Part shown: one piece after another, positions 26,284 to 35,504 of the stretch
How the letters are laid out: each line of letters begins with the position of its first letter
Numbering within the stretch: the stretch's first letter is position 1
Source of the DNA: Arthrobacter_H rhombi
GTDB lineage: Bacteria; Actinomycetota; Actinomycetes; Actinomycetales; Micrococcaceae
Length of the DNA: 64,000 nucleotides
NCBI RefSeq assembly: GCF_039526245.1
Contig: NZ_BAAAIV010000020.1
Span: forward strand, 11,161-75,160
Direction: 5' to 3'
Made by a program: the position numbers and the translations under genes
The notes under the pieces: generated by a model
Told to the model about the DNA's origin: nothing
The model's database searches: none
The model's input: the letters and a program-made list of their open reading frames with translations, nothing else

Positions 26284-26917
26284 GGATACCTCGCGGTGTG
26301 GTGAGACGACCCAAGCCGACAAGCAGCAGGTCGAGGATGAAGGCCAACAGGATCACGCCGACGACGCCGACGACCACCGACTCGAAGGCGTTGGCGCCGC
26401 CGAGCCGGGACAGACCGGAAAAGATGAAGCCGCCCAGGCCGGGGCCGAGCGAATAGGCGGCGATGGCTGCCACGCCCATGACCATCTGGGCGGAGACGCG
26501 CACGCCGGTGAGGATGATGGGCCAGGCCATCGGGATCTCCACGGTGGCCAGCGTCCGGAAACGGCTCATGCCGATGCCGCGGGCCGACTCAACGGTGGCC
26601 GGCGGGATCCCCGCCAGCCCGACGACCGCGTTGCGCAGGATCGGCAGCGCCGCGAAGAACGTCACGACGGTGACTGCCGGGGGGACGCCGAAGCCCATGG
26701 GGGCGATCAGCAGGCCGATCATGGCGAAGGACGGGATGGTCAGCCCGATCGCCGAAATGCTGTTCGCCGCGGAACTGGCGAACTTGCTGCGGTAGACCAA
26801 TGCCGCGATGACGACGGCGATGATCGTTGCCAGAATGAGGCACTGCACGACCAGGCTGAAGTGCTGCCAGGCCGCGAAGAGGATCTGGCGGTATCTCTCG
26901 CCCACGAATTCCCACAC
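26276..26917 (-). CDS. Osmoprotectant ABC transporter permease
   Basis: This permease of about 213 residues has five or six transmembrane segments and an EAA-like loop SARGIGMSRFRTLATVEIPMAWPIIL. The GTG at 26917 (VWEFVGERY), with AAGAAGG upstream, is preferred over an ATG at 27028, since the extra residues look unlike protein of this family. It is the first gene of the osmoprotectant operon; its promoter would lie in the 284-bp gap to the PfpI gene. Confidence 0.87.
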   Translation of the reverse strand: MWEFVGERYRQILFAAWQHFSLVVQCLILATIIAVVIAALVYRSKFASSAANSISAIGLTIPSFAMIGLLIAPMGFGVPPAVTVVTFFAALPILRNAVVGLAGIPPATVESARGIGMSRFRTLATVEIPMAWPIILTGVRVSAQMVMGVAAIAAYSLGPGLGGFIFSGLSRLGGANAFESVVVGVVGVILLAFILDLLLVGLGRLTTPRGIRV

Positions 26918-27201
26918 GTTCAGACCTTCTTCACCTTGGTTGCGAATCACTCCCTGCAACGGACCGTGATCCGCATCATGCACCCCCACGCTAGTCACCG
27001 GGGAGCCGTCCGGGGCCGTTAAAACCAAAAACCACCCGTACCGTTACCACTCCGTGACGTTGCGGGTGGGGCCCGACGGCCCGGAACCTGTCGTTTCATG
27101 CCGTACGCCAGTAGCCAAAATCCACGCATGTGCTTGCCACGCATCAGACCGGATGCAAAGGTGAAGACGTTGACTCCCCTCCACGTTAGGAGCATGAAAC
27201 C

Positions 27202-27756
27202 ATGGCAGATCTAGCCGGCAAGAAGATCCTCGCACTGGTCACGAACCGCGGCGTCGAGCAGGACGAATTGAAGGTCCCCGCCGATCGGCTGCGCGGCGCG
27301 GGCGCCCAGGTCACGGTCGCAGCCCCCGAATCCGGAGACGTCCAGACGCTGGTGGGAGACTGGGATCTCGGCGAGAAGATCCCGGTGGACACCACGCTCG
27401 CGGAGGTCACGGAGGCCGATTTCGACCTGCTGCTGATCCCCGGCGGCACCCTGAACGCCGACAACCTGCGCCTGGATGCCGACGCGCAGCGCATCGTCAC
27501 CGCCTTCACGACCTCCGGCCGGCCGGTCGCCTCCATCTGCCACGGACCGTGGCTGCTGGTCGAAACCGGGCTGCTGAAGGGCAAGACGCTGACCTCCTAC
27601 CTCTCCATCAAGACCGACGTCGAGAATTCCGGCGGCACCTGGAAGGACCAGGAGGTCTTCCGCTGCACGGCCGAGGGGTACACGTTGATCACCTCACGCA
27701 ACCCGGGCGACCTGGACCCGTTCATCGGCGCCATCCAGGACGAACTGGCGCAGTAG
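27202..27756 (+). CDS. DJ-1/PfpI-family glyoxalase/protease-like protein
   Basis: This 184-residue cytoplasmic protein has the DJ-1/PfpI fold with the nucleophilic Cys in ASICHGPW (Cys about 113, followed by His) and the preceding Glu region LLLIPGG. YhbO/PfpI-type members act on methylglyoxal-modified molecules or unfolded proteins and are stress-induced. It lies 42 bp upstream of dps, in probable operon with it, supporting a stationary-phase or stress role. Confidence 0.9.
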   Translation: MADLAGKKILALVTNRGVEQDELKVPADRLRGAGAQVTVAAPESGDVQTLVGDWDLGEKIPVDTTLAEVTEADFDLLLIPGGTLNADNLRLDADAQRIVTAFTTSGRPVASICHGPWLLVETGLLKGKTLTSYLSIKTDVENSGGTWKDQEVFRCTAEGYTLITSRNPGDLDPFIGAIQDELAQ

Positions 27757-27798
27757 GACCCCGGCCACCCCACACCATCCACCGAAGGAGCAATCACC

Positions 27799-28425
27799 AT
27801 GGCTACCCAGAACACCACCCACGCCGGATACACCGTTCCCGGCCTCAGCCTCGCCGACGGCCACAAGGTCGGCGACACGCTGCAGATGCGCCTGCACGCC
27901 CTCAACGACCTCCAGCTCACGCTCAAGCATGCGCACTGGAACGTCGTGGGCCGCGACTTCATCGGCGTCCACGAGATGCTTGACCCGCAGATCGAGAAGG
28001 TCCGCGCCATGATCGACACGATCGCCGAGCGCATGGCCACCCTCGGGGTCTCCCCCAACGGCCTGGCCGGCGCCCTCGTGCAGGCCCGCCCGTGGGATGA
28101 CTACGACATCCAGCGCGCCGGGACCGCCGAGCACCTTGCTGCGCTGGACGTGGTCTACACCGGCGTCATCGAGAGCCACCGCAAGGCCCGCGCCGTGGCC
28201 GAGAAGCTCGACCCGATCACCGAGGACCTGCTGATCGGCCAGATCGCCGAACTCGAGCTCTTCCAGTGGTTCATGCGCTCGCACCTGGAGAACAGCCAGG
28301 GCACCCTCGACGATGCCTCGGCGAAGACCGAGAAGGCGGCGGCAGCCTCCACGAAGTCCTCGAGCACCAAGTCCTCCGCGGCGAAGTCCACGTCAACGAA
28401 GAAGAGCACCTCCAAGAAGAAGTAG
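27799..28425 (+). CDS. dps: Dps ferritin-like DNA-protection protein with basic tail
   Basis: This 208-residue protein contains a Dps four-helix bundle (about residues 1-165) with the intersubunit ferroxidase ligands in KHAHWNVVGRDFIGVHEMLD and EKVRAMID. Dps dodecamers oxidise and store iron and coat DNA. The last about 40 residues are a Lys/Ser/Thr/Ala tail ending KKKST-like repeats, a probable disordered DNA-binding arm. AAGGAG precedes the ATG and a strong terminator follows. Confidence 0.94.
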   Translation: MATQNTTHAGYTVPGLSLADGHKVGDTLQMRLHALNDLQLTLKHAHWNVVGRDFIGVHEMLDPQIEKVRAMIDTIAERMATLGVSPNGLAGALVQARPWDDYDIQRAGTAEHLAALDVVYTGVIESHRKARAVAEKLDPITEDLLIGQIAELELFQWFMRSHLENSQGTLDDASAKTEKAAAASTKSSSTKSSAAKSTSTKKSTSKKK

Positions 28426-28468
28426 GCGCTTCAGCCGTTCTCCCCCGCCGGGAGGACTCAGTACGACG

Positions 28469-28499
28469 ACGGTCCAGGGGTTTGATACCCCTGGACCGT
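28469..28499. terminator. Strong terminator after dps
   Basis: ACGGTCCAGGGGT (28469-28481) and ACCCCTGGACCGT (28487-28499) form a perfect 13-bp stem with loop TTGAT, followed by TTCTCGT. It separates dps from the convergent small membrane-protein gene and may serve both. Confidence 0.88.
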
Positions 28500-28526
28500 T
28501 CTCGTGTTCCGCCCTGGGCACGTGGC

Positions 28527-28748
28527 TCAATCGAGCCGTGCGCCCTCGTCCCGCGCCCTGCCGCTTCCGTCCCGCCGGTTGCGCAACCGCGGCGCGACCA
28601 CGCCAATGACGACCATAGTCGCCACCATGACCGCCATGTCGGCCGCTGATCGCCGTTCGTGGAGTGCGGCCCGGATCAGTTCCGATGCCAAGCCCACGGC
28701 GAGTCCGAGGAGACCCCCACGGATCGAGGACCATGTTGCTGCAGACAT
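28527..28748 (-). CDS. Small membrane protein
   Basis: This 73-residue protein is predicted to have two transmembrane helices (about residues 10-25 and 38-53) and a basic C-terminus. The ATG at 28748 is preceded by AGAAGGGG, a good ribosome binding site. No family is recognised. It lies downstream of the DUF1905 gene on the same strand. Confidence 0.55.
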   Translation of the reverse strand: MSAATWSSIRGGLLGLAVGLASELIRAALHERRSAADMAVMVATMVVIGVVAPRLRNRRDGSGRARDEGARLD

Positions 28749-28795
28749 CCCAACGCCCCTTCTTGTTGCCTGGGCTTCCCCTCCCACGCTATCCA

Positions 28796-29098
28796 CTACC
28801 GGCCCAGTTCCAGGCCCACGGTGATCTCGTCGTCGAGCTCGATCCCCTCGGCCCGGCGCACCGCGATCTTCAGCGGCACCAGGTAGCCGCCGTCCTTCGG
28901 GAACAGGGAGGTGGTGAACGTGGTGCCACCGATGGTGGCGGTCACCGGGATCACACCCCAGCCATAGGTGACCTGGGCGGCGACGTCGTGGATGTAGTCC
29001 GCGACGTCGCCGGGCACGCGCAGGTAATGGAACGGTGCAGGTCCGCGCCAATGGAAGACGGTTCCCGTGGCTTGCAAGGGGCCTTCGTCGCCGTCCAT
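28796..29098 (-). CDS. DUF1905-domain protein
   Basis: This 100-residue protein matches DUF1905, a small beta-rich domain: FHWRGPAPFHYLRVP, YGWGVIPVTATIGGTTF, TSLFPKDGGYLVPLK, and a final ELDDEITVGLEL. Its function is not established in the family. The ATG at 29098 is chosen for the upstream GGAGGGA; the longer in-frame extension looks like antisense of the alcohol dehydrogenase region. Confidence 0.78.
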   Translation of the reverse strand: MDGDEGPLQATGTVFHWRGPAPFHYLRVPGDVADYIHDVAAQVTYGWGVIPVTATIGGTTFTTSLFPKDGGYLVPLKIAVRRAEGIELDDEITVGLELGR

Positions 29099-29207
29099 CC
29101 TCGTCCCTCCAGGGGGTCGTTTCATGTGCTGGCAACCCAGCCTACGTCGTGCCCGAGCGGCATGACGATGACATAGGCTGGCCAAAAGTTCGTCGAAAGG
29201 ACCCGCA

Positions 29208-30188
29208 ATGCCCGCGACCATGCGCGCCGTCAGGCTCAACGGCCCCGGACCGGCGGAGTCTCTGGTCGTCACCGACGTCCCGCGGCCCGTGCCGCGCCCT
29301 GGGTGGATCCTGATCCGGGTGAAGGCCTTTGGCCTGAACCGTTCGGAACTGCATCTGCGCCAGGGGGTCGCCGGCAATGCCCGGTTCCCGGTCATCCCGG
29401 GCATCGAGGCGACGGGCATCGTCGAGGAGGCACCGGGCGGCGAGTTCGAACCCGGGACCACCGTCATGGCCATGATGGGCGGCATGGGACGATCCTTCGA
29501 CGGTGGGTACGCGGAGTTCGCGAGCGTCCCGGCCCGGCAGGTGGTTCCCTTCACCAGCACCCTGGATTGGCCGCTGCTCGGCGCCGTCCCGGAGATGCTC
29601 CAGACCGCCCATGGATCGTTGGCCATCGGCACCGGACTGGTTCGAGGACAGACGCTGCTCATCCGCGGCGGGACCTCCTCGGTCGGCATGGCGGCCGCAG
29701 TCCTGGCCCACCGTGCGGGAGTCCGTGTCATTTCGACGACCCGACGCCAGGGAATGGAAGCCGCCCTGCGCCGGCTCGGCGTCGATGAGGTCGTGCTCGA
29801 CGACGGGGCCATTGCCGACCGGGTGCGGGACCTCGCCCCGGGCGGGGTGGACGGCGCCATCGAATTGGTCGGCGTCAACGTACTGCGCGATACGCTGGCT
29901 GCGACCCGCAGCGGGGGAACCGTCTGCTTCACCGGCATGCTCTCCGATGAGTGGACGATCCCCCAGTTCTACCCCATGGACTGGCTGCCGAACGGCGTCC
30001 GGCTCACCGCCTACAGCGGGGACGCGGGCGATCTTCCCCCTGCCGTCCTCGACGACTACCTGCAGGCGGTGGCTGCCGGGGAGGCGGAGATCCCGGTGGG
30101 AACGGTGTACGGCCTGGACGATATTGCCCTGGCCCACCGCGACCTGGAGGACAACCGCAAGCCGGGCAAACTCGTCGTGATCCCGTGA
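29208..30188 (+). CDS. Zinc-independent MDR oxidoreductase (quinone oxidoreductase-like)
   Basis: This 326-residue protein has a GroES-like N-domain (VKAFGLNRSELHLRQG, VIPGIEATGIV) and an NADP-binding Rossmann domain with RGGTSSVGMAAAVLA. The zinc-binding cysteines and histidines of alcohol dehydrogenases are absent, so it belongs to the zeta-crystallin-like quinone/enoyl reductase group. It is monocistronic and convergent with the monooxygenase gene. Substrate unknown. Confidence 0.85.
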   Translation: MPATMRAVRLNGPGPAESLVVTDVPRPVPRPGWILIRVKAFGLNRSELHLRQGVAGNARFPVIPGIEATGIVEEAPGGEFEPGTTVMAMMGGMGRSFDGGYAEFASVPARQVVPFTSTLDWPLLGAVPEMLQTAHGSLAIGTGLVRGQTLLIRGGTSSVGMAAAVLAHRAGVRVISTTRRQGMEAALRRLGVDEVVLDDGAIADRVRDLAPGGVDGAIELVGVNVLRDTLAATRSGGTVCFTGMLSDEWTIPQFYPMDWLPNGVRLTAYSGDAGDLPPAVLDDYLQAVAAGEAEIPVGTVYGLDDIALAHRDLEDNRKPGKLVVIP

Positions 30189-30241
30189 GAGGGCCCACCC
30201 CGGCCAGGTGAACCGGGTGCGGGGCCCGGCTGGCACCTGGC

Positions 30242-31630
30242 TCAGGAGGTGGTGAGCGCGGCGGCGGTTGGCGATTCCGCGGCAAAGGCACCGCGATAGG
30301 CGGCGGCTGGGTGTCGCTCATTGATCCTGTCCGTTCCGAAGAGCTTGGCCCGCAGGGTTCCCTCGCTGTATTCGCTCTGGGCCAGGCCGCGCTCGCGCAG
30401 CACCGGCAGCACCTCGTCGGCGAACTCGGCGAACGAACCGGGGATCACCCAGTTGATGACGTTGATCCCGTCGACGCCGGCGTCCTGCCATTCCTGCAAA
30501 CGGTCCGCGATTTGCTCCGGGGTGCCGACGATCCGTGAGTTGCGCGCCTGGAGCCAGGCCAGGTCCTCAACGAGGGGCTCCCGGTCGGTGATGTGCTTGG
30601 ACACCCACTCGGTGAACCCCTTGGCGGTGTTCGTGTCGACCTGCGACAGCGGGGTCTTCGGCGGGTACACGCGGCCGGTCTTGTCGACGATGGCCAGGTG
30701 GGCCAGGTAGCCCTCGATGGAGACGAACTGGTCATACTCGGCCTCCTTGGCGCGGGCTTCCTCCTCGGTGGAGCCGATGACGAACGACAGCCCGGCGAAG
30801 AACTTGATGTCCTCGCCGCGCCGCCCCAGGTCCACGGCCTGCCGGCGGGTGTCCTCGATGATCTGGCGCGCGATCTCCGGGCTCGGCGCGATGATGAAGA
30901 CGGCCTCGGCATTGCGGGCCGCGAACGCGCGACCGGAGGCGGAACTGCCGGCCTGGAACAGCACCGGGGTGCGCTGCGGCGACGGTGACGGCAGGTGGGG
31001 TCCCTCCACCCGGTAGCGGGGCCCCTCATGGTGGATCTTGTGGACCCGTGCCGGATCGGCGTGACGGCTCCCCGACCGGTCGCCCAGCACCGCGCCCTCG
31101 TCCCACGACCCCTCCCAGAGCTTGTAGGCGACGTCGACGTATTCGTCGGCCCAGGCGTAGCGCGCGGCATGGTCGGTCAGCTGCGGCAGGCCGAAGTTCC
31201 GGGCGCCGTTGTCCTGCATCCCGGTCACGATGTTCCAGGCGATCCGGCCCTTCGAGATGTGGTCCAGTGTCGAGATCTGGCGAGCGAAATTGAAGGGGTG
31301 GTTCTGCACCACGTTGGAGGTCGTGGCCAGGCCGATGTGCCGGGTGCTCACGGCGAGCGCACCGAGCAGCACGGTGGGGTCGTTCGAGGGGATCTGCAGC
31401 CCTTCCTCCACGTAGACGTCGTAGTCGGCGTCGGAATCCCCATACAAGCCGGAAACGTCGGCGAAGAACATGGCATCGAACTTCGCAGCCTCCAGCAGCT
31501 GGGCCAGGTCGATCCAGGTGTCCACATCGTTGAAGCGGGTCTGCCCGGCATCGGGGCGGCGCCACTGCCCATGGTGGATGTGGCTGGCGGTGTTCATGAC
31601 GAATGCGTTGAAATGCAGTGGCTTGCCCAT
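30242..31630 (-). CDS. Flavin-dependent monooxygenase, NtaA/SnaA/DszA family
   Basis: This 462-residue bacterial-luciferase-like monooxygenase uses FMNH2 from a separate reductase. Typical motifs are FNAFVMNTASHIHHGQWRRP near the start, MFFADVSGLYG, HPFNFARQISTLDHIS, GRIAWNIVTG, and VLFQAGSSASGRAFAA. Members include nitrilotriacetate, pristinamycin and dibenzothiophene-sulfone monooxygenases and sulfur/nitrogen scavenging enzymes. The ATG at 31630 has a GGAGACC upstream. It is divergent from a peptide-type ABC transporter, so it probably processes that system's substrate. Confidence 0.9.
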   Translation of the reverse strand: MGKPLHFNAFVMNTASHIHHGQWRRPDAGQTRFNDVDTWIDLAQLLEAAKFDAMFFADVSGLYGDSDADYDVYVEEGLQIPSNDPTVLLGALAVSTRHIGLATTSNVVQNHPFNFARQISTLDHISKGRIAWNIVTGMQDNGARNFGLPQLTDHAARYAWADEYVDVAYKLWEGSWDEGAVLGDRSGSRHADPARVHKIHHEGPRYRVEGPHLPSPSPQRTPVLFQAGSSASGRAFAARNAEAVFIIAPSPEIARQIIEDTRRQAVDLGRRGEDIKFFAGLSFVIGSTEEEARAKEAEYDQFVSIEGYLAHLAIVDKTGRVYPPKTPLSQVDTNTAKGFTEWVSKHITDREPLVEDLAWLQARNSRIVGTPEQIADRLQEWQDAGVDGINVINWVIPGSFAEFADEVLPVLRERGLAQSEYSEGTLRAKLFGTDRINERHPAAAYRGAFAAESPTAAALTTS

Positions 31631-31739
31631 GGGGTCTCCTCGGAGGGTCGGTGGTGTTGCGGACCATGCTGGCACCCGGGTGCAGCCGCGTCGATGGGCC
31701 CGACTTCCGGCGTCGTACTGGGTGATCTGGTGTGGCGAA

Positions 31740-31769
31740 ACCGCGTCACAAGTCCCGATATGACGCGGT
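31740..31769. promoter_or_regulatory. 9-bp-arm inverted repeat, possible operator
   Basis: ACCGCGTCA (31740-31748) and TGACGCGGT (31761-31769) are perfect inverted copies with a 12-bp spacer, between the divergent monooxygenase and ABC transporter genes. The arms are two helical turns apart, fitting a dimeric regulator. Confidence 0.6.
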
Positions 31770-31814
31770 GTGGAGGCTGCGCGGGGGCTCCTCGGGGCCG
31801 GATGAGACGCCGCA

Positions 31815-31829
31815 TGTCGCGCCGCGACA
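31815..31829. promoter_or_regulatory. 15-bp palindrome in the same divergent region
   Basis: TGTCGCG, C, CGCGACA is a perfect palindrome around one central base, about 95 bp upstream of the substrate-binding-protein start. It could be a second regulator site or, in GC-rich DNA, coincidence. Confidence 0.45.
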
Positions 31830-31921
31830 ACGGGTGAAGCGGCGGTGGTGGGAGGTGGCGGATCGCGCGTAGAACTGACGGCAATCCACCGTCCAGCACG
31901 CCGATCCGCAGGAGAACCCTC

Positions 31922-33607
31922 GTGTCCCACCCCTCCCCGGGCCCTTCCCCGGCCAGCCGCCAGCCAGTCCCCCGGCGTCGACCCCACGTCCTGGGCACAG
32001 CCCTCGCCGCCACCTCGATGCTGCTGCTTTCGGCCTGCGGCGGCAGTGCGACGGCCGCCGGCACCACCGGCAAGAAGGTCGACGGCGGCACCATCCGCTA
32101 CGCCCATCTGCAGGAGGTGCCGTGCGTGTACGGCGGCTGGGTGCAGCAGGCCTACCTCTCACGCCAGGTGCTCGATTCGCTGGTCAGCCAGACCGACGAC
32201 GGGACGATCGTCCCCTGGCTGGCCCAGAGCTGGAGCGTCTCCCCCGACCGCAAGACGTGGACGTTCAAGCTCAAGCCGGGCGTGGAATTCACCGACGGGA
32301 CGCCGCTGGACGCCCAGGCCGTCGCTGACAACTTCGACTTCTGGATGGGCGGGGGCAACGGCACCGTCCAGGCCCACATCGGCGACTACTACTCCTCGGC
32401 GGAAGCCGTCGATGCCACCACGCTGCGGGTCCGGCTGAAGGCGCCCTACGGTCCGCTGCTCTCGGCGTTGAGTCAAGGCTATTTCGGCATCCAGTCACCC
32501 ACCGCCCTGCGCACACGCACCGAGCAGCAGAACTGCGAGGCGCCCATCGGCTCCGGACCCTTCACGGTCGGCGAATGGAAGCGCGGCGAATCGATCACGT
32601 TGCACCGCAACGCCTCCTACGACTCCGCCCCGGCCAACGCCCGGCACCAGGGGCCCGCCTACGTGGACAACGTCGTCTGGTCGTTCGTCCAGGACAACAC
32701 CTCACGGTACGGCTCCCTGGTCAGCGACGAATCCGACGCCATCGGCGAGGTCCCCACCGTGGACTTCGACGACGCCCGCTCCCGGTTCAACGCCCAGCAG
32801 TACGTGACGCCGGGCCGGCCGGTGACGTTGTCGCTGAACACCGTCCACGGCCCGTTCACCGACCGCCGGGTCCGCCAGGCGTTCGCCTATGCCTCCGACC
32901 GCAAGGCCAACGTGGACTCGGCGTTCCTGGGCGTCGTCCCGTTCGAGGGCAACGGGTACGTCAGCCAGACCACCCCGGGGTACAACGCGGCCGTCGCGCA
33001 GGACTACCCCCACGACCCGGCGAAGGCCGCCGCGCTGCTGGACGTCGCCGGGTGGACCGGGCGGGCCGCCGACGGCACCCGGACGAAGGACGGGAAGGAG
33101 CTGTCGGTGGACATCGTGTTCGGCTTGAACTCGATCGTCACCCAGGAGGGGGCCACCGCCCTGCAGAACCTCCAGGCCCAGGTCAAGGAATCGGGCATCA
33201 AGGTCAACCTGCACCCGGTCAACCAGTCGGAGTTCTTCTCCGGGACGTACTCGGTCCCCGGGAGCTACGACGCCCAACTGGGCTACTGGACCAGCCCGCA
33301 CTCCGGCATCCTCTACATCAACTTCCGCGAGACCACCGCAGCGAAGCCGAACAACGCGAACACCACGTTCTACAACAACCCGGGCATCGTCTCCACGATC
33401 CGCCACGCACTCTCGGCCGGCACCACCGCCGACGCCAACCGCTACTACGCCCAGGCGCAGCAGCAGCTCAGCGACGAGGCGGTCGCCGTGGGCCTCTACG
33501 ACCAGACCTCCACGATCGCCAGCCGTCCCGACCTCCAGGGCCTCTGGCTCGAGGCCTCGCAGGGCGAACCCGTGTTCCACGACGCCTACTTCACGGAGTC
33601 AGAATGA
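31922..33607 (+). CDS. ABC transporter substrate-binding lipoprotein (SBP_bac_5 family)
   Basis: This 561-residue protein has an N-terminal signal with lipobox LSAC (Cys about 39) and the oligopeptide/dipeptide/nickel solute-binding fold: GGTIRYAHLQEVP, TWTFKLKPGVEFTDGTPLDAQAV, IGSGPFTVGEWKRGESI, and RQAFAYASDRK. It captures the ligand outside the membrane. The GTG at 31922 has GCAGGAG upstream. The stop overlaps the permease start (ATGA). Its ligand is unknown, but the divergent DszA-like enzyme points to an organosulfur or amine compound rather than peptides. Confidence 0.9.
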   Translation: MSHPSPGPSPASRQPVPRRRPHVLGTALAATSMLLLSACGGSATAAGTTGKKVDGGTIRYAHLQEVPCVYGGWVQQAYLSRQVLDSLVSQTDDGTIVPWLAQSWSVSPDRKTWTFKLKPGVEFTDGTPLDAQAVADNFDFWMGGGNGTVQAHIGDYYSSAEAVDATTLRVRLKAPYGPLLSALSQGYFGIQSPTALRTRTEQQNCEAPIGSGPFTVGEWKRGESITLHRNASYDSAPANARHQGPAYVDNVVWSFVQDNTSRYGSLVSDESDAIGEVPTVDFDDARSRFNAQQYVTPGRPVTLSLNTVHGPFTDRRVRQAFAYASDRKANVDSAFLGVVPFEGNGYVSQTTPGYNAAVAQDYPHDPAKAAALLDVAGWTGRAADGTRTKDGKELSVDIVFGLNSIVTQEGATALQNLQAQVKESGIKVNLHPVNQSEFFSGTYSVPGSYDAQLGYWTSPHSGILYINFRETTAAKPNNANTTFYNNPGIVSTIRHALSAGTTADANRYYAQAQQQLSDEAVAVGLYDQTSTIASRPDLQGLWLEASQGEPVFHDAYFTESE

Positions 33608-34635
33608 CCACCACCTTGCCAGATACCGCCATCCACCACCCCACACCGGATCCCGCCGTCGCGCCCCTGCCGGCCGAGCCGCCCCGCCGTGCCCTGGTGT
33701 TCCTGCGCAGCACCGGGATCCGCATCCTCTCGGCCTTCGGGGTCATCTGGGCGGCGGCCACCTTCACCTTCTTCATCCAGGCGCTGCTGCCCGGGGACCG
33801 CGCGACACTGCTGCTGAACCAGCTCACCGGCCAGACCCAGGAACGCACAGCCACCGAGCTGGCCCCGATCAACGCCAAATACGGGTTCGACGACGCCCTC
33901 CCGGCGCAGTACCTGCACTTCCTGGCCGGCCTGGTGCGCGGGGACCTGGGCATGTCCTACCAGCTCTACAAGCCGGTCACCGAAGTCATCGGGGACCAGG
34001 TGCTCCCCACGATCATCCTGACGTTCTCGGCCCTGGCCGTTGCCTGGGTCATCGCCACGATCTTCACCATCGCCACCGTGCGGCGGGCCGGATGGTTGTC
34101 CTCGCTGGCCGCCTCCCTCGAGGCCTTTGCCGCCGGCCTGCCGCAGTACTGGCTGGGGGTGATCCTGCTGGTGGTCTTCGCCCTGGGACTGGGGGCCTTC
34201 CCCGTGGTCGGCGGCACCGGGTTCGCCAGCCTGGTGCTTCCGGCCCTGACGCTGGGCATCCCGTTGGCCGGATTCCTCGGCCAGACCATCCGCAGCGAGT
34301 TCGCCAGCGCCCTGGACCAGCCGTTCACGTTGACCGCCCGCATGCGCGGCATGGGAGACACCCAGGTCAGGTTGCGCCACGTGCTGCGCCACTCCGTGCT
34401 GCCGGGCATCACGCTCAGCGGCTGGGCGATGGGCGCCCTCTTCTCCGGGGCGGTCATTGCGGAAAACATCTTCTCCCGCCCGGGCCTCGGCAAGGTCCTG
34501 GTCACCGCGGTGAACAGCCGCGACCTGCCCGTCGTGTGCGGGGTCGTGATCCTGGTGGCCGTCATCTACGTGGTGGCCAACCTGCTGGTGGACCTCGCCT
34601 ACACCCTGATCGACCCAAGGATGAAAACCGCATGA
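33604..34635 (+). CDS. ABC transporter permease, DppB/OppB type
   Basis: This 343-residue permease has six transmembrane segments, the N-terminal TFFIQALLPGDRA segment after TM1 that marks DppB/NikB proteins, and an EAA loop in LTARMRGMGDTQVRLRHVLRHS. It is translationally coupled on both sides (ATGA overlaps with the binding-protein and second-permease genes). Confidence 0.9.
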   Translation: MTTTLPDTAIHHPTPDPAVAPLPAEPPRRALVFLRSTGIRILSAFGVIWAAATFTFFIQALLPGDRATLLLNQLTGQTQERTATELAPINAKYGFDDALPAQYLHFLAGLVRGDLGMSYQLYKPVTEVIGDQVLPTIILTFSALAVAWVIATIFTIATVRRAGWLSSLAASLEAFAAGLPQYWLGVILLVVFALGLGAFPVVGGTGFASLVLPALTLGIPLAGFLGQTIRSEFASALDQPFTLTARMRGMGDTQVRLRHVLRHSVLPGITLSGWAMGALFSGAVIAENIFSRPGLGKVLVTAVNSRDLPVVCGVVILVAVIYVVANLLVDLAYTLIDPRMKTA

Positions 34636-35504
34636 GCACCCTCCAGATCCCGAAACCCCTGAGGGCCGCCACCGGCCGCGTCCGGCTGGCCTCCCTGCCC
34701 CGGGTGCCGATCGGCGCCCTGGTGGGCGCCGCCGTCGTCCTCTTCTTCGTCATCGCCGCCCTGGCGCCCGGCCTGCTCACCGGGGGCGATCCGTTCGCGA
34801 TCGACCTCGGCGCTGCGCTGCAGGGCCCCAGTCCGCAGCACTGGTTCGGCACCGACCAATCCGGGCGCGACCTCTATACCCGGGTGGTCTACGGGACGCG
34901 CGAATCGCTGCTGATCGGCCTCGGCGCCACCGCCCTGGCCGTGGCGATCGCCGTGGTCCTGGGCCTGGCCTCCGGGCTGGGTGCCCGCTGGGTCGACGGG
35001 CTGGTCAACCGCGGGCTCGAGGTGCTCTTCGCGTTCCCCGTGCTGCTGCTGGCGATGCTGTTCGTGACCATCTACGGGCCCAGCGTCACCACGCAGATCA
35101 TCGCCGTCGGGCTCGGGACGGCCCCCGGGTATGCCCGCATGATCCGCGGCCAGGTCCTCTCGGTGCGCACCTCCGGCTACGTGGAGGCGGCCCATGCGCT
35201 CGGCCACGGCCGGGCCCGGATCCTGCGCCGCCACCTGCTGCCCAATGCCACCCGGCCGCTGGTCGCCGTGGTCGCCCTGGGCGTCGGCCAGTCGATCGTG
35301 TGGGCCTCCGGGCTCGCGTTCCTGGGGCTCGGCGTTGCCCCGCCCTCCCCCGAATGGGGCGCCCTGCTCGACGCCGGCCGCCTGTTCATCACCCACGCCT
35401 GGTGGCTGGAGGTCATGCCGGGGCTGGCCATCGTGGCCCTGGCACTGGCCTGCACCACGCTGGGCCGATTCCTCCAATCCAACCTCGAAGGGGCACGACC
35501 ATGA
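34632..35504 (+). CDS. ABC transporter permease, DppC/OppC type
   Basis: This 290-residue permease has six transmembrane segments, the family mark WFGTDQSGRDLYTRVVYG after TM1, and the EAA loop in AAHALGHGRARILRRHLLPN. It partners the DppB-type permease. Start and stop overlap neighbouring genes, so the whole transporter is one tight operon. Confidence 0.9.
   Translation: MSTLQIPKPLRAATGRVRLASLPRVPIGALVGAAVVLFFVIAALAPGLLTGGDPFAIDLGAALQGPSPQHWFGTDQSGRDLYTRVVYGTRESLLIGLGATALAVAIAVVLGLASGLGARWVDGLVNRGLEVLFAFPVLLLAMLFVTIYGPSVTTQIIAVGLGTAPGYARMIRGQVLSVRTSGYVEAAHALGHGRARILRRHLLPNATRPLVAVVALGVGQSIVWASGLAFLGLGVAPPSPEWGALLDAGRLFITHAWWLEVMPGLAIVALALACTTLGRFLQSNLEGARP

Noticed and set aside
32575..33603. 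In-frame extension upstream of the DppB-type permease
   Set aside because: It is Arg/Pro/Gly-rich out-of-frame sequence inside the substrate-binding-protein gene; the coupled ATG at 33604 fits the family start.
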